IMG/VR virus record: IMGVR_UViG_3300033148_004581
Span: 1-45,160 of that record
Strand: one strand, 5' to 3'
DNA from: a virus
DNA length: 45,160 nt
Of this stretch, positions 24,251 to 31,969 are shown in pieces. The notes below the pieces were generated by a model. It ran no database searches. It was given only the letters and a program-made list of their open reading frames with translations, and was not told the DNA's origin. The position numbers and the translations under genes were made by a program. Position 1 is the first letter of the stretch. Every line of letters starts with the position of its first letter.

Positions 24251-24540
24251 TTATCTTCCTTTCTAACCCAACCAAAACTTACCATTTCTTTCTCATCCAT
24301 TATTGATACATCTAATTCTTCTGTCATAATCCATATAGAATTATTTTTACCTTCCAATGCCTTATTTCCTTGTATCCCAGCCAAACAATCTCTTACACCC
24401 CTCACATCCCCATCTGATTTACACTTAATAACAATAACATCATTTTCTTTTATCTCTAATTTCTTTATCTCAATATACTCTATATACTCCCCATTCTCAT
24501 CTTCCATCATACCCGTTTCTGTACAACAATATCTCTTCAT
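24247..24540 (-). CDS. Hypothetical small protein
   Basis: A 97-residue protein with an acidic central part (MMEDENGEYIEYIEI) and alternating beta-like segments (DVIVIKCKSDGD). No family is recognised. I place the start at the ATG overlapping the lipoprotein stop (ATGA); a longer reading to 24594 would overlap that gene by 58 bp. It is part of the coupled chain of small genes after the terminase. Confidence 0.55.
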   Translation of the reverse strand: MKRYCCTETGMMEDENGEYIEYIEIKKLEIKENDVIVIKCKSDGDVRGVRDCLAGIQGNKALEGKNNSIWIMTEELDVSIMDEKEMVSFGWVRKEDK

Positions 24541-24962
24541 AATCTCTTGAACCTTTCTACAAAGTAATAATCTGTCCCGTTTATCGTTACCCAATACTTC
24601 ACCGTTAAATCACCTCCATATAGCGTGTAGTCCACCTGTATCAATCCTAACGGCATTATATCCTCGTTATCACTGCTTACCACTGTTATATTCCAAACCC
24701 CGTTAGAAGCCGTCCAGTCAGCATCAAAGTTACAGCCTCCTAGCCCCTCTACTCCATACACATACCCGTCCAGTACATCTTCTTGCACGTATAGCCCACC
24801 TGTTAAAAACTCTATTGTATTGCTATCCCTCTCTAACGACCGCATATCCCAATCGCCTATCAATGCCAACGGGTCTGTATTGCTTTCTCTATCACTTACC
24901 TCTTCTCCGCTACAACCTATCAGAAATAGGCATAATATGACTACTTGTATTATCTTTTTCAT
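24537..24962 (-). CDS. Secreted lipoprotein, possible superinfection-exclusion factor
   Basis: A 141-residue protein with a classic lipoprotein signal: KK near the start, a hydrophobic core, and the lipobox LIGC with Cys17. The mature part (about 124 residues) is beta-rich, with regularly spaced aromatic residues (LIGDWDMRSL, YTLYGGDLTVKYWVT), resembling a small lipocalin-like barrel. It would be anchored to the host envelope. Phages commonly use such lipoproteins to block receptors or DNA entry of competitors. That role is inferred. It directly follows the terminase. Confidence 0.65.
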   Translation of the reverse strand: MKKIIQVVILCLFLIGCSGEEVSDRESNTDPLALIGDWDMRSLERDSNTIEFLTGGLYVQEDVLDGYVYGVEGLGGCNFDADWTASNGVWNITVVSSDNEDIMPLGLIQVDYTLYGGDLTVKYWVTINGTDYYFVERFKRL

Positions 24963-24963
24963 T

Positions 24964-26754
24964 CTATCTTCTCCTATCTAATGTTCTCTTACCGTACCTG
25001 CTCCTGAACAATCCCAACTCTCCGCTTGTTACTAATTCTATCTGCTTCTCCCCTACATGCTCGAAATTCTTCTCTGCTTTCTCCTGCTTATCATCTATCA
25101 TTACTACATCCCCTGTCTTTCTCCATGCCATCATACTGAATGCATGTGCGAATCTGAAATGGTCGTGATCCGTCTTGCTCCAATGGTACTCTTCCTTCTC
25201 GTTATCGTATATCCTTGTTATACTGCACATACTCTTCGCCCAATACCCGTTCAGCAACATCTCCCATCCCTTGGGTATTATCGAATATCCTAAATTATGT
25301 ATCTTCATTGCTTCGTCTAGTAACCATGTTCTATCTACCACTATTACCCCATCGTCCTTCTTCTCCTTGAACCCGTCTAACTTCAAATCACCGCTCCTTG
25401 CTTTCTTTATATCTATCCGTATCACTTCGCATATACCGTACATCTCTCGCTGAAACTCTTCTATTGCATTTCTCTCTGGCTGTGCATCTATACACAACAC
25501 TCCTATGTTATACCGTAACACCATCTCTTTTACTTCGTGCAAATCCTTACACCTTACTACGTTCAGCATCATCATCTTTATCTTGCCCTTGCTCTGTACG
25601 GGTAAATCTATCTCCATATCGTAATACGTTCCTACATCTACCCCTGCTACTGCCTTTGCTGTCTTGCTTCTCGGCTTTGCTATCTTGTGTATCCAAGTAT
25701 CGTCAAACCTCTGCAATACTGTATATTCTGCTCTGTTACATGATAACATCTCTAATGTTATCTTACTGCCTACCCCCTCGTACGGTAGCCCTGCCCACTT
25801 GTTAAACCATACCATTAACTTGTACTCGTTACCCTCTGCTTCTTGTAGCACCTCCCACATCTCCGTTAACGGACTGTTCAGCTTCATCATCTTGCCTATG
25901 TGATACCCGCTCCAATCCTTGTTCTTTGTCTCTGATTCATACTTTCCCTTCCCTCTGCTCTGTAAATGTCCACATATGGTACACTTCATCTTTATATCTC
26001 TACCCCCGTCCTCTTTCCATTCCTTATCGTACAACTCATACATTACATGGTTGCCGTCTGTATCGCATATCTCATCTATCAACACATCAAACGGATTCCA
26101 TGCAGGAAACCGCTTGCCACACTTCTCACACTTGAAATACCAATAGTTCTTTGTACTCTTATCGAACCTATCCGATATACCTATGCTCTTTACTGTTGGA
26201 TTACCTACTCTTATTTGAAACTTAAATATGCTGTTCTCCATCCTTGCTATTGCTTTCGCCAAGTTCTCTTCGTTGCAACTGTCCTCTTCATCTACCATCA
26301 ATACATCTGCCGGAAACTCATCGAAATCACTTGACGTACCGCTTACCGCAAACTTCCACACCCCTTCGCCTAAATTACGTATTACCATGTTCCTCTTGTT
26401 CATCCCGTCCCTCTCCATTGCCTGATATGCTGGCACTCTACCTACAAGATCGTTTATCCTTGTCTTTACGAAGCTGTTCTTTGCCTTGCCTGTACTGAAC
26501 ACATGGAATACACTTAATCCAAACCTCATGAAACTCATTCCCCGTATCAATTCAAACTCGCTCTTCCCTGTCTGCACACTGCTCTGTATAACTATCTTAG
26601 GTGACTTATCCTTGTATATCGGATATAGATAAGGCATATCATAAAAACTCATCGGCATATTATGTGTGTTCTTATGATGCTTTAAGAAAAATATCAAGCC
26701 CTGGTTCACTACATCCTGCAATACTTTCCTTGTTTGCTTTTCGTTATTATTCAT
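24964..26754 (-). CDS. Terminase large subunit
   Basis: A 596-residue packaging ATPase and nuclease. Walker A is SSVQTGKSE (58-66), with Lys64 and Ser65. Walker B is VLMVDEE (151-157). A zinc-ribbon insertion follows: C209-C212 and C258-C261, as in lambda gpA-type terminases. The nuclease half begins near 370 (AVAGVDVGTYYDMEI) and contains VLCIDAQPE and a late DHDHFRFAHAF, candidate metal ligands. The protein cuts and pumps DNA through the portal. It is unusually separated from the portal by about 3.5 kb of small and accessory genes. Confidence 0.88.
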   Translation of the reverse strand: MNNNEKQTRKVLQDVVNQGLIFFLKHHKNTHNMPMSFYDMPYLYPIYKDKSPKIVIQSSVQTGKSEFELIRGMSFMRFGLSVFHVFSTGKAKNSFVKTRINDLVGRVPAYQAMERDGMNKRNMVIRNLGEGVWKFAVSGTSSDFDEFPADVLMVDEEDSCNEENLAKAIARMENSIFKFQIRVGNPTVKSIGISDRFDKSTKNYWYFKCEKCGKRFPAWNPFDVLIDEICDTDGNHVMYELYDKEWKEDGGRDIKMKCTICGHLQSRGKGKYESETKNKDWSGYHIGKMMKLNSPLTEMWEVLQEAEGNEYKLMVWFNKWAGLPYEGVGSKITLEMLSCNRAEYTVLQRFDDTWIHKIAKPRSKTAKAVAGVDVGTYYDMEIDLPVQSKGKIKMMMLNVVRCKDLHEVKEMVLRYNIGVLCIDAQPERNAIEEFQREMYGICEVIRIDIKKARSGDLKLDGFKEKKDDGVIVVDRTWLLDEAMKIHNLGYSIIPKGWEMLLNGYWAKSMCSITRIYDNEKEEYHWSKTDHDHFRFAHAFSMMAWRKTGDVVMIDDKQEKAEKNFEHVGEKQIELVTSGELGLFRSRYGKRTLDRRR

Positions 26755-27002
26755 TTCTCTTCTTTCACAACATCCACAATATATGTTACACTTACTTTCC
26801 TGTCCACATACTCATCCCCCGTACCCCCTAACGCTCTTTCTACGCAATCACATATGTAATAGCTTCCGTCTATGTTCTTCCCTCTATGCCCCTTACCGTT
26901 GCACCTCTTGCAATTCTCATTCGGATTGTATCTTAATATCAACTGCTCAAACGTAAATTCGTTTGCTTCTCTCTTGATTAACCCTCCCTCTTCTTTTTTC
27001 AT
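26751..27002 (-). CDS. Small DnaJ-like zinc-binding protein
   Basis: An 83-residue protein. The segment CKRCNGKGHRG followed by YYICDC resembles half of a DnaJ-type cysteine-rich zinc site (CxxCxGxG, then CxC). The N-terminus is charged and the C-terminus beta-like. No enzymatic motif is seen. It overlaps the terminase start by ATGA and could be an assembly or packaging accessory. Confidence 0.6.
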   Translation of the reverse strand: MKKEEGGLIKREANEFTFEQLILRYNPNENCKRCNGKGHRGKNIDGSYYICDCVERALGGTGDEYVDRKVSVTYIVDVVKEEK

Positions 27003-27535
27003 TCCTTCTCCTTCCTTATTCTAACTACAACTTTTCCACATCCGGCACAGGTCAGTGTTCCATTCAATATGACACCTCCATTTGTCATATCTGCCCTTAA
27101 CACTACAGCACCACATCCACATATAACCTCCACTATTTCTTTTTTATCCATACCATCTTCTATATTCATTATACCATTCGCTCCCCCACCCTCTATGCTA
27201 CAATTATCTGGCATATCATACATCACACCACCCTCTCCTTCTATCTTGTCCACATCTAGTTCCTTTGCATACTCTATATCATAGCTTCCCTTATTCTCTT
27301 TCTTTATCACCCCTAATTCATCTGTGTTCTTATTCCAATCGTTGTACATCTCTTCCTCTGTCGCATCTATTGTTACCGTCACTTGCATAAAACTTCCCAC
27401 CTCACCCGTTATCCTCAAATAATCCCTACCCCCGTCTATCGCTACCTCCTTGCATTCACATCTATGCATATCGTGTGTTGATCTACTGTATATCACACAC
27501 CCGCATTTCGCACACTCTATTCCTGCTACCTTCAT
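26999..27535 (-). CDS. DUF7695-like protein fused to a second cysteine cluster
   Basis: A 178-residue protein. The first about 55 residues, CAKCGCVIYSRSTHDMHRCEC then VAIDGGRDYLRITG, match a small phage family (CxxCG - H-D - CxC - AVDGG-DYLRR) that I recall as DUF7695. A long acidic Gly/Asp-rich linker leads to a C-terminal cysteine cluster (VICGCGAVVLRADMTNGG, then LTCAGCGKVVVRI), probably a second zinc ribbon. The fused second domain is unusual in my memory of the family. Function is unknown. It is coupled to both neighbours by ATGA overlaps. Confidence 0.6.
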   Translation of the reverse strand: MKVAGIECAKCGCVIYSRSTHDMHRCECKEVAIDGGRDYLRITGEVGSFMQVTVTIDATEEEMYNDWNKNTDELGVIKKENKGSYDIEYAKELDVDKIEGEGGVMYDMPDNCSIEGGGANGIMNIEDGMDKKEIVEVICGCGAVVLRADMTNGGVILNGTLTCAGCGKVVVRIRKEKE

Positions 27536-27651
27536 TTCTTTATCTCCTTATATCGCTTGTCCCTGAAATACATTTCACACTCTCTCCACTTCTCTTTCAC
27601 CGCTCCCTTGCATTGTGTTCTGTTGACACATTTGCTACATTTGTTCTTCAT
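27532..27651 (-). CDS. 39-residue cysteine-rich protein
   Basis: A 39-codon ORF. KCSKCVNRTQC near the N-terminus and a later Cys25 give a CxxC-x5-C-x10-C pattern that could bind zinc; the rest is basic. ATGA overlaps join it to the genes on both sides, filling the 112-bp gap between them, so it is likely real. Confidence 0.65.
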   Translation of the reverse strand: MKNKCSKCVNRTQCKGAVKEKWRECEMYFRDKRYKEIKK

Positions 27652-27848
27652 CGTTTTGTTGCCTCCTTGTACACATCCCCTATTGTTTCAATTTCATAAT
27701 CAGCACTCAACTCTCTTGGCTCTGTTATTGTTACCTTTACTACATTACCTGCTTTCTCTATGTCCTTCTCTGTTTTAAATGTTTCTTGTATCACAGCTGT
27801 TACCTCTGTTCCATCCTCAAATTCAAATACTATTGTCTGCGCTTTCAT
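27648..27848 (-). CDS. Hypothetical small beta protein
   Basis: A 66-residue protein, MKAQTIVFEF at the start, then alternating polar/hydrophobic beta-like strands (TEVTAVIQETF, VVKVTITEPREL) and an acidic end. No family is recognised. The start is the ATG overlapping the upstream stop (ATGA), preceded by a purine-rich GGGAGAAGAAGGG; reading from 27893 would overlap the upstream gene by 49 bp. Confidence 0.55.
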   Translation of the reverse strand: MKAQTIVFEFEDGTEVTAVIQETFKTEKDIEKAGNVVKVTITEPRELSADYEIETIGDVYKEATKR

Positions 27849-28051
27849 CCCTTCTTCTCCCTTACAACAACCTCTACCCTTATCGGCTTGCATCCGTTAC
27901 CGCACCTACATCTCCCTATTGTACCCATCAATCCCTTCCTTGTATCAACGGGTGCTGTATCAATAGGTATAGCCAACCACCGATCATCCCATTCCAAAGA
28001 ATTATCCCAACACGGATATATCCAGCCCCTTTTGATTTCTCTTTCAACCAT
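27845..28051 (-). CDS. Hypothetical tryptophan/cysteine-containing protein
   Basis: A 68-residue protein. The N-terminus (KRGWIYPCWDNSLEWDDRW) is Trp-rich and the C-terminal half contains CRCGNGC, a likely metal site. I choose ATG 28051, which follows GGAGG by 4 nt, over an upstream GTG. It is the first gene after the structured intergenic element at 28072-28132. No family is recognised. Confidence 0.55.
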   Translation of the reverse strand: MVEREIKRGWIYPCWDNSLEWDDRWLAIPIDTAPVDTRKGLMGTIGRCRCGNGCKPIRVEVVVREKKG

Positions 28052-28071
28052 GTTTCCTCCGCAAAAGAACA

Positions 28072-28132
28072 CAGTGAACTATGCATTTTTGAAGTGTTTT
28101 TAAAGGATTATATTGGGGTACATAGTCCACTG
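28072..28132 (-). promoter_or_regulatory. Long-armed inverted repeat between operon segments
   Basis: Two 12-bp arms (28072-28083 and 28121-28132) are inverted copies with one difference. On the minus-strand RNA this difference is a G-U pair, so all 12 positions pair; in the complementary RNA it would be an A-C mismatch. The loop is 37 nt and contains TATAAT and A-rich runs. No U-tract follows. It begins right after the stop of 28135-28821 and may be an attenuator, a processing site or a regulator-binding element. Confidence 0.55.
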
Positions 28133-28134
28133 CT

Positions 28135-28821
28135 TTATTCGTCCTTATCCAAAAACTCTAATTCGTCCTTATCCATCTTCTCTTCTATCAATTCCTCTAT
28201 CTTCTCTGCTTCTACTATCTCTGCTTCTACCTCTACTTCTTTCTTCTCCGCTAATTCTCTTCTGTATGCTCCTATCCCTATCTCAGCCGTGTTCTGCTGT
28301 ACATTTAACTGCGGTGCCATTATTTCTTCTTCCTTCGTACTGAACCCTAAATGCCCTCCTGTCCTGCTTAATACATCTGCTAAATTTATCTTTATCCCTG
28401 CGTTTCCATCTGCTATTTGATTATATATTGCTGTTAGTATTGCCTCTTCTATTTGTAACTGACCATCTACACGCTGACATAATTTCGATCCCAATTCCTT
28501 CAGGTTCTTGTTTATCCCTCGCTTTGCCAAATCCTCAAATTGCTCTGTTATATATGCTTTCTTCGTATCTATCCATTTTTCTACGCATGCCTTTTTCACT
28601 ATTGTATCTCTTGACGGTATGCTCTCCCCCTCCTGTTTTTTCTTGTCTATCCACCTGTCCACCCATTGCTGTAATATTATAAATGCACTCTCCATATAAT
28701 CCGTTCTTATCGCATCCCAATTATACCTGTTTCCTGCCGGGGTCTTGCCCTCTGTCTGCTGTGTTTTTATATCAATCCCTTTGTCAATCTTCTTGTCACT
28801 CTTTGGTTGCTTCTTGTTCAT
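28135..28821 (-). CDS. Candidate terminase small subunit
   Basis: A 228-residue, largely helical, highly charged protein with a Lys/Gln-rich N-terminus, a central helical region (ESAFIILQQWVDRWIDKKKQEG; ACVEKWIDTKKAYITEQFEDL) and an acidic coiled-coil C-terminus. It is the largest unassigned gene upstream of the large terminase, and small terminases have this size, helical make-up and position. I cannot point to a clear helix-turn-helix, so the call is tentative; another helical packaging or scaffold protein is possible. It has a normal AGAGGA site. Confidence 0.4.
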   Translation of the reverse strand: MNKKQPKSDKKIDKGIDIKTQQTEGKTPAGNRYNWDAIRTDYMESAFIILQQWVDRWIDKKKQEGESIPSRDTIVKKACVEKWIDTKKAYITEQFEDLAKRGINKNLKELGSKLCQRVDGQLQIEEAILTAIYNQIADGNAGIKINLADVLSRTGGHLGFSTKEEEIMAPQLNVQQNTAEIGIGAYRRELAEKKEVEVEAEIVEAEKIEELIEEKMDKDELEFLDKDE

Positions 28822-28860
28822 ACCTATCCTCTATTTTGTTTATTGTTTTCCCATATTATG

Positions 28861-29994
28861 CTACATTTCCATGTGTCTGTCAAGAAATTTCCGCAAAAAA
28901 CCTATTTTTTCTTTCGCATATCCTACAAATACAAGTGTCCCCTGCATGTTCGTGGGGTCGCTCACCTGCTCTATCTCTATCAATTCTAAATACCTTCGTG
29001 CATATACAAACGCACTTATCATTCGCCCATGCCTATACATCCACGCAAACCTATAGAAACAATTATCTACCGTTAAATCCTTCTTTATATCTGTATGCAT
29101 CTCCAACATTTCATATACATCCCAATTCCCGTTCCTCATCATTACATCTACATACAGCAAACAAAATCTGTTATACCTCCACTTCCATTCGTTATCACAC
29201 ACCACAAATACCTTGTATATCTTCTTGTAATACTCTATCAATGTTTTTGTTTCTATTATACCTTCCCCCTCTAACAACATTGTCATTTTCCCTAGATTAT
29301 ACATATCCTCTATTTTATTTTCTGTCCACCCCTCTTCATCCAGTTCCTTTATGATCCTGTTTGCATGACGTTCTGTTCTATCTAGTCTTGCTTTCTCCTT
29401 CTTCTCTGTTGTATGCCCCATATGTACAAACATTATATTTGTACTCTTCATCTTTTCGTTCTTCATGTTATACACAGCATCTATCATCACGTAACCCTCG
29501 TTTGCTACTTTCCTCTCTACCCTGAAACAAAGCTGGTTATGTTCTCTCCCGCTGTAAAACACCTCTTTTCTATTCGGGAACACTCGAAACTGTTTCAACT
29601 GTGCATATTCAAATCCATCCTTATGTACCTGTTTGTGATGTGTTGTAAATATCGTATCTACATCAAACCTCAATATCAATTCTCTCATCTCGCTTGCATC
29701 TGTTTCAAGTTCTTCATCCGCATCTATTATGGCTATCCTTTTCCCACTGCACAAAGCCATACAACGATTCCTTGTATCTGAAAAACCAAAATCCTCTACG
29801 GGTATATCCTCTGTATGCAATTTAACTTTTACATCACTATTGTTATGTTTCCATTCCTTGATCTTCTCTATTGTTGTATCCGTGCTACCATTATCCAATA
29901 TAACAATCTCTTCTCCTACCCCCTTTATACTGTCCAAGCACTGTACTATAAAATCTTCTTCATCTCTACATATTATACTTACACTAATTTCCAT
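28861..29994 (-). CDS. Family 2 glycosyltransferase with helical C-terminal half
   Basis: A 377-residue protein. The N-terminus ISVSIICRDEEDFIVQCLDS and EEIVILDNGSTDTT are diagnostic of GT-A family GT2. SDTRNRCMALCSG and IAIIDADEELE supply the nucleotide-sugar and DxD metal motifs. The C-terminal about 180 residues are helical, as in protein- or peptide-glycosylating GT2 enzymes with TPR-like tails. It likely adds a sugar to a glycan or phage/host protein. I start at ATG 29994 (AAAGGA 6 nt upstream), not the GTG at 30021. Confidence 0.82.
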   Translation of the reverse strand: MEISVSIICRDEEDFIVQCLDSIKGVGEEIVILDNGSTDTTIEKIKEWKHNNSDVKVKLHTEDIPVEDFGFSDTRNRCMALCSGKRIAIIDADEELETDASEMRELILRFDVDTIFTTHHKQVHKDGFEYAQLKQFRVFPNRKEVFYSGREHNQLCFRVERKVANEGYVMIDAVYNMKNEKMKSTNIMFVHMGHTTEKKEKARLDRTERHANRIIKELDEEGWTENKIEDMYNLGKMTMLLEGEGIIETKTLIEYYKKIYKVFVVCDNEWKWRYNRFCLLYVDVMMRNGNWDVYEMLEMHTDIKKDLTVDNCFYRFAWMYRHGRMISAFVYARRYLELIEIEQVSDPTNMQGTLVFVGYAKEKIGFLRKFLDRHMEM

Positions 29995-30079
29995 GCTTTT
30001 TCCTTTTACTATCCACCACAAATCTCATAAAACACCCCAACAAAAAACAAACAACCCCAAGTATTATCCATCTAATCAT
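29984..30079 (-). CDS. 31-residue membrane peptide
   Basis: A 31-codon ORF: one hydrophobic helix (about residues 3-19, containing LLGC) and a basic tail. It begins inside the stop region of the upstream glycosyltransferase with an AAAGGA site 8 nt ahead and overlaps the next gene by 11 bp, so it is translationally coupled. It could be a tiny lipoprotein or a simple membrane peptide. Confidence 0.6.
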   Translation of the reverse strand: MIRWIILGVVCFLLGCFMRFVVDSKRKKHGN

Positions 30080-31307
30080 TCTTTGCATCCTTTAAAAACT
30101 GCTCATACACCCAGCTTTCAAACATCAAATCCTTATCCCTGCCCATACCATACATGCCCTGCTTCGTTATTTCCTTGCCCTGATACTTGTCGAATACATC
30201 AGTAGTTTTTGTATATTCTTCCCCTTCTATCATATGCTCTGCTTCCACCTTTTTGTAATCATGCTTTGCGTTTATTCTTTTATATAACGGTATCAGCTTT
30301 TTCTTTATCTCTTTATCAAACGTCCATCTGTGCCTGTCCTCTCCTATCATATTCATATCAAACATCTTCATTTGCTTTACATCACTATATATAAATCCAA
30401 GGTTATTATTCTTTACAAATTTGTTATGCTCCAAAAGATTATCCCTGCATAATATAGGTAATCCAGCACTAACATACTCAAACATCTTGTTGCTTAACCC
30501 CATATTCAAATGATCCTTGTTAAACATATGCGGTTTAAACGGTATCAGCCCTGCATCATACTGTGATATTTCATGCATCAGCCTATCATACGGAACATGC
30601 CCCATGCTATGCCATTCCCTATGCCCTCTTAACTTTGAATACTCATCCATTATTCTAGGTGCATACACATATAAATTATGACCCTCTTTCATTATATCCT
30701 CGAAATGTTTTATTAAATTCCTGTGATGTCCTTCCTGCGAAGATAATCCACCTGCATACACTATATTCAAACACCCCTTCTTCTTCTGGTTCTTTGTTTT
30801 TTCTATCTTCGGTTGCAGTTCCTTCGGTATGTATTTCTCTAACGGTGCATTATATATTATTGTACTCTCTACTTGTTGTTGCCCCGTATATTCATTTATT
30901 ATATCCCTCTGTGTTTCCGAACAATACAATGCATGATCCGCAAAACAATTAGCCATCTGTTCTGCCAATACTACAAATTCATTTACATTTTGCCTTCCAC
31001 TTACCCAATCATGGCAATCATGTATTACAGGTGTAGTATGTTTCTTCGTTGCTATAATTCCAAACCCTGTCCATATATCCGGTTCATTATGACAATGTAC
31101 TATATCAAAATACGGTGCAATATAAAAAAATGATGGATAACTATGCAAATAAAAATGTTCCGTATAACAATCCATTGGCATTTTATAATAATTTCTTATG
31201 TTATTGCTATTGTATGCCAAAGATATTTCTATACCTGCATCATTCAATACCTCTGCCATCTTATGCATTCTTATGCACGGTGCTTCCTGTACAAATAATA
31301 CTTTCAC
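30072..31307 (-). CDS. Family 4-like glycosyltransferase
   Basis: A 411-residue GT-B enzyme. The N-terminal Rossmann domain starts MKVLFVQEAPCIR and contains DIVHCHNEPD and PVIHDCHDW. The C-terminal domain has LNIVYAGGLSSQEGHH, MGHVPYDRLMHEISQYDAGLIPFKP and SNKMFEYVSAGLPILC, the nucleotide-sugar binding region of GT4-type enzymes. It would transfer a sugar from a nucleotide donor. It overlaps the downstream SAM enzyme frame by ATGA and forms part of the glycan cassette. Confidence 0.85.
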   Translation of the reverse strand: MKVLFVQEAPCIRMHKMAEVLNDAGIEISLAYNSNNIRNYYKMPMDCYTEHFYLHSYPSFFYIAPYFDIVHCHNEPDIWTGFGIIATKKHTTPVIHDCHDWVSGRQNVNEFVVLAEQMANCFADHALYCSETQRDIINEYTGQQQVESTIIYNAPLEKYIPKELQPKIEKTKNQKKKGCLNIVYAGGLSSQEGHHRNLIKHFEDIMKEGHNLYVYAPRIMDEYSKLRGHREWHSMGHVPYDRLMHEISQYDAGLIPFKPHMFNKDHLNMGLSNKMFEYVSAGLPILCRDNLLEHNKFVKNNNLGFIYSDVKQMKMFDMNMIGEDRHRWTFDKEIKKKLIPLYKRINAKHDYKKVEAEHMIEGEEYTKTTDVFDKYQGKEITKQGMYGMGRDKDLMFESWVYEQFLKDAKND

Positions 31308-31969
31308 AGCTTTACTCCTTTATGTCTTTTTATAAACGCATCGTGATTATCTATCGGTGGCGGTGAATCAAACGAAATTCTATAATTTATATGAACCTCG
31401 TTATCTGTTTTCGGCACCTTCCTTATTATTCCTGTGCCACAAGACCCTCTCCACTGTACCGAACTTCTAACCTCGATACTTTCATATTCTTCTTTCAACT
31501 CACAAAACAATCTATCCACTCCAAACTCCGTATGCTTTCCATTCGGCACTACTATATCATGGAATGCAATAAAACCACCATCTCTTACCATACCTAAAAA
31601 ATTTTCGTAATCTTTCTTTGCACCGTTATATGTATGGTTGCCATCTATGTGTAACAAATCAATCTTTCTATCCCCCATCAAATCCCTTACCGCATTTAAA
31701 ATCCCCGCACTTCCCGAATCACCAAATATCATTTTTGTGTTCTTGCTCTTCTCCCAATCCCATTCCATTTTATTCTGCTCATCTATACCCACAACAAATC
31801 CATCATCCCCGACTAATTCAGAAAACAAAAACAATGTACCGCCCTTGTTCGTTCCTATCTCCAAAACATTCTTTATTTCATATCTATCCAAAACCCAAAA
31901 CACACAATACAACTCTTCTCTTCTCTGCATAGAAAAATACTTGTCATAATCTCTATTAAATTTCTCCAC
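31304..31969 (-). CDS. Class I SAM methyltransferase (Methyltransf_24 / CmcI-like) A
   Basis: A 221-residue protein. VLEIGTNKGGTLFLFSEL is motif I of SAM methyltransferases; FVVGIDEQ follows. LLHIDGNHTYNGAKKDYENF and GGFIAFHDIV are the signatures of the CmcI / Methyltransf_24 group, often acting on sugars. The start is a GTG 8 nt after AGGAG. It is directly downstream of murB-like gene and is related to the methyltransferase at 32815-33399, which shares HIDG-HTYNG. Confidence 0.8.
   Translation of the reverse strand: MEKFNRDYDKYFSMQRREELYCVFWVLDRYEIKNVLEIGTNKGGTLFLFSELVGDDGFVVGIDEQNKMEWDWEKSKNTKMIFGDSGSAGILNAVRDLMGDRKIDLLHIDGNHTYNGAKKDYENFLGMVRDGGFIAFHDIVVPNGKHTEFGVDRLFCELKEEYESIEVRSSVQWRGSCGTGIIRKVPKTDNEVHINYRISFDSPPPIDNHDAFIKRHKGVKL

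Noticed and set aside
28105-28115. TATAAT as a promoter -10 box in the loop of the inverted repeat
   Set aside because: No matching -35 hexamer lies 15-19 bp upstream and no extended -10 TG is present.
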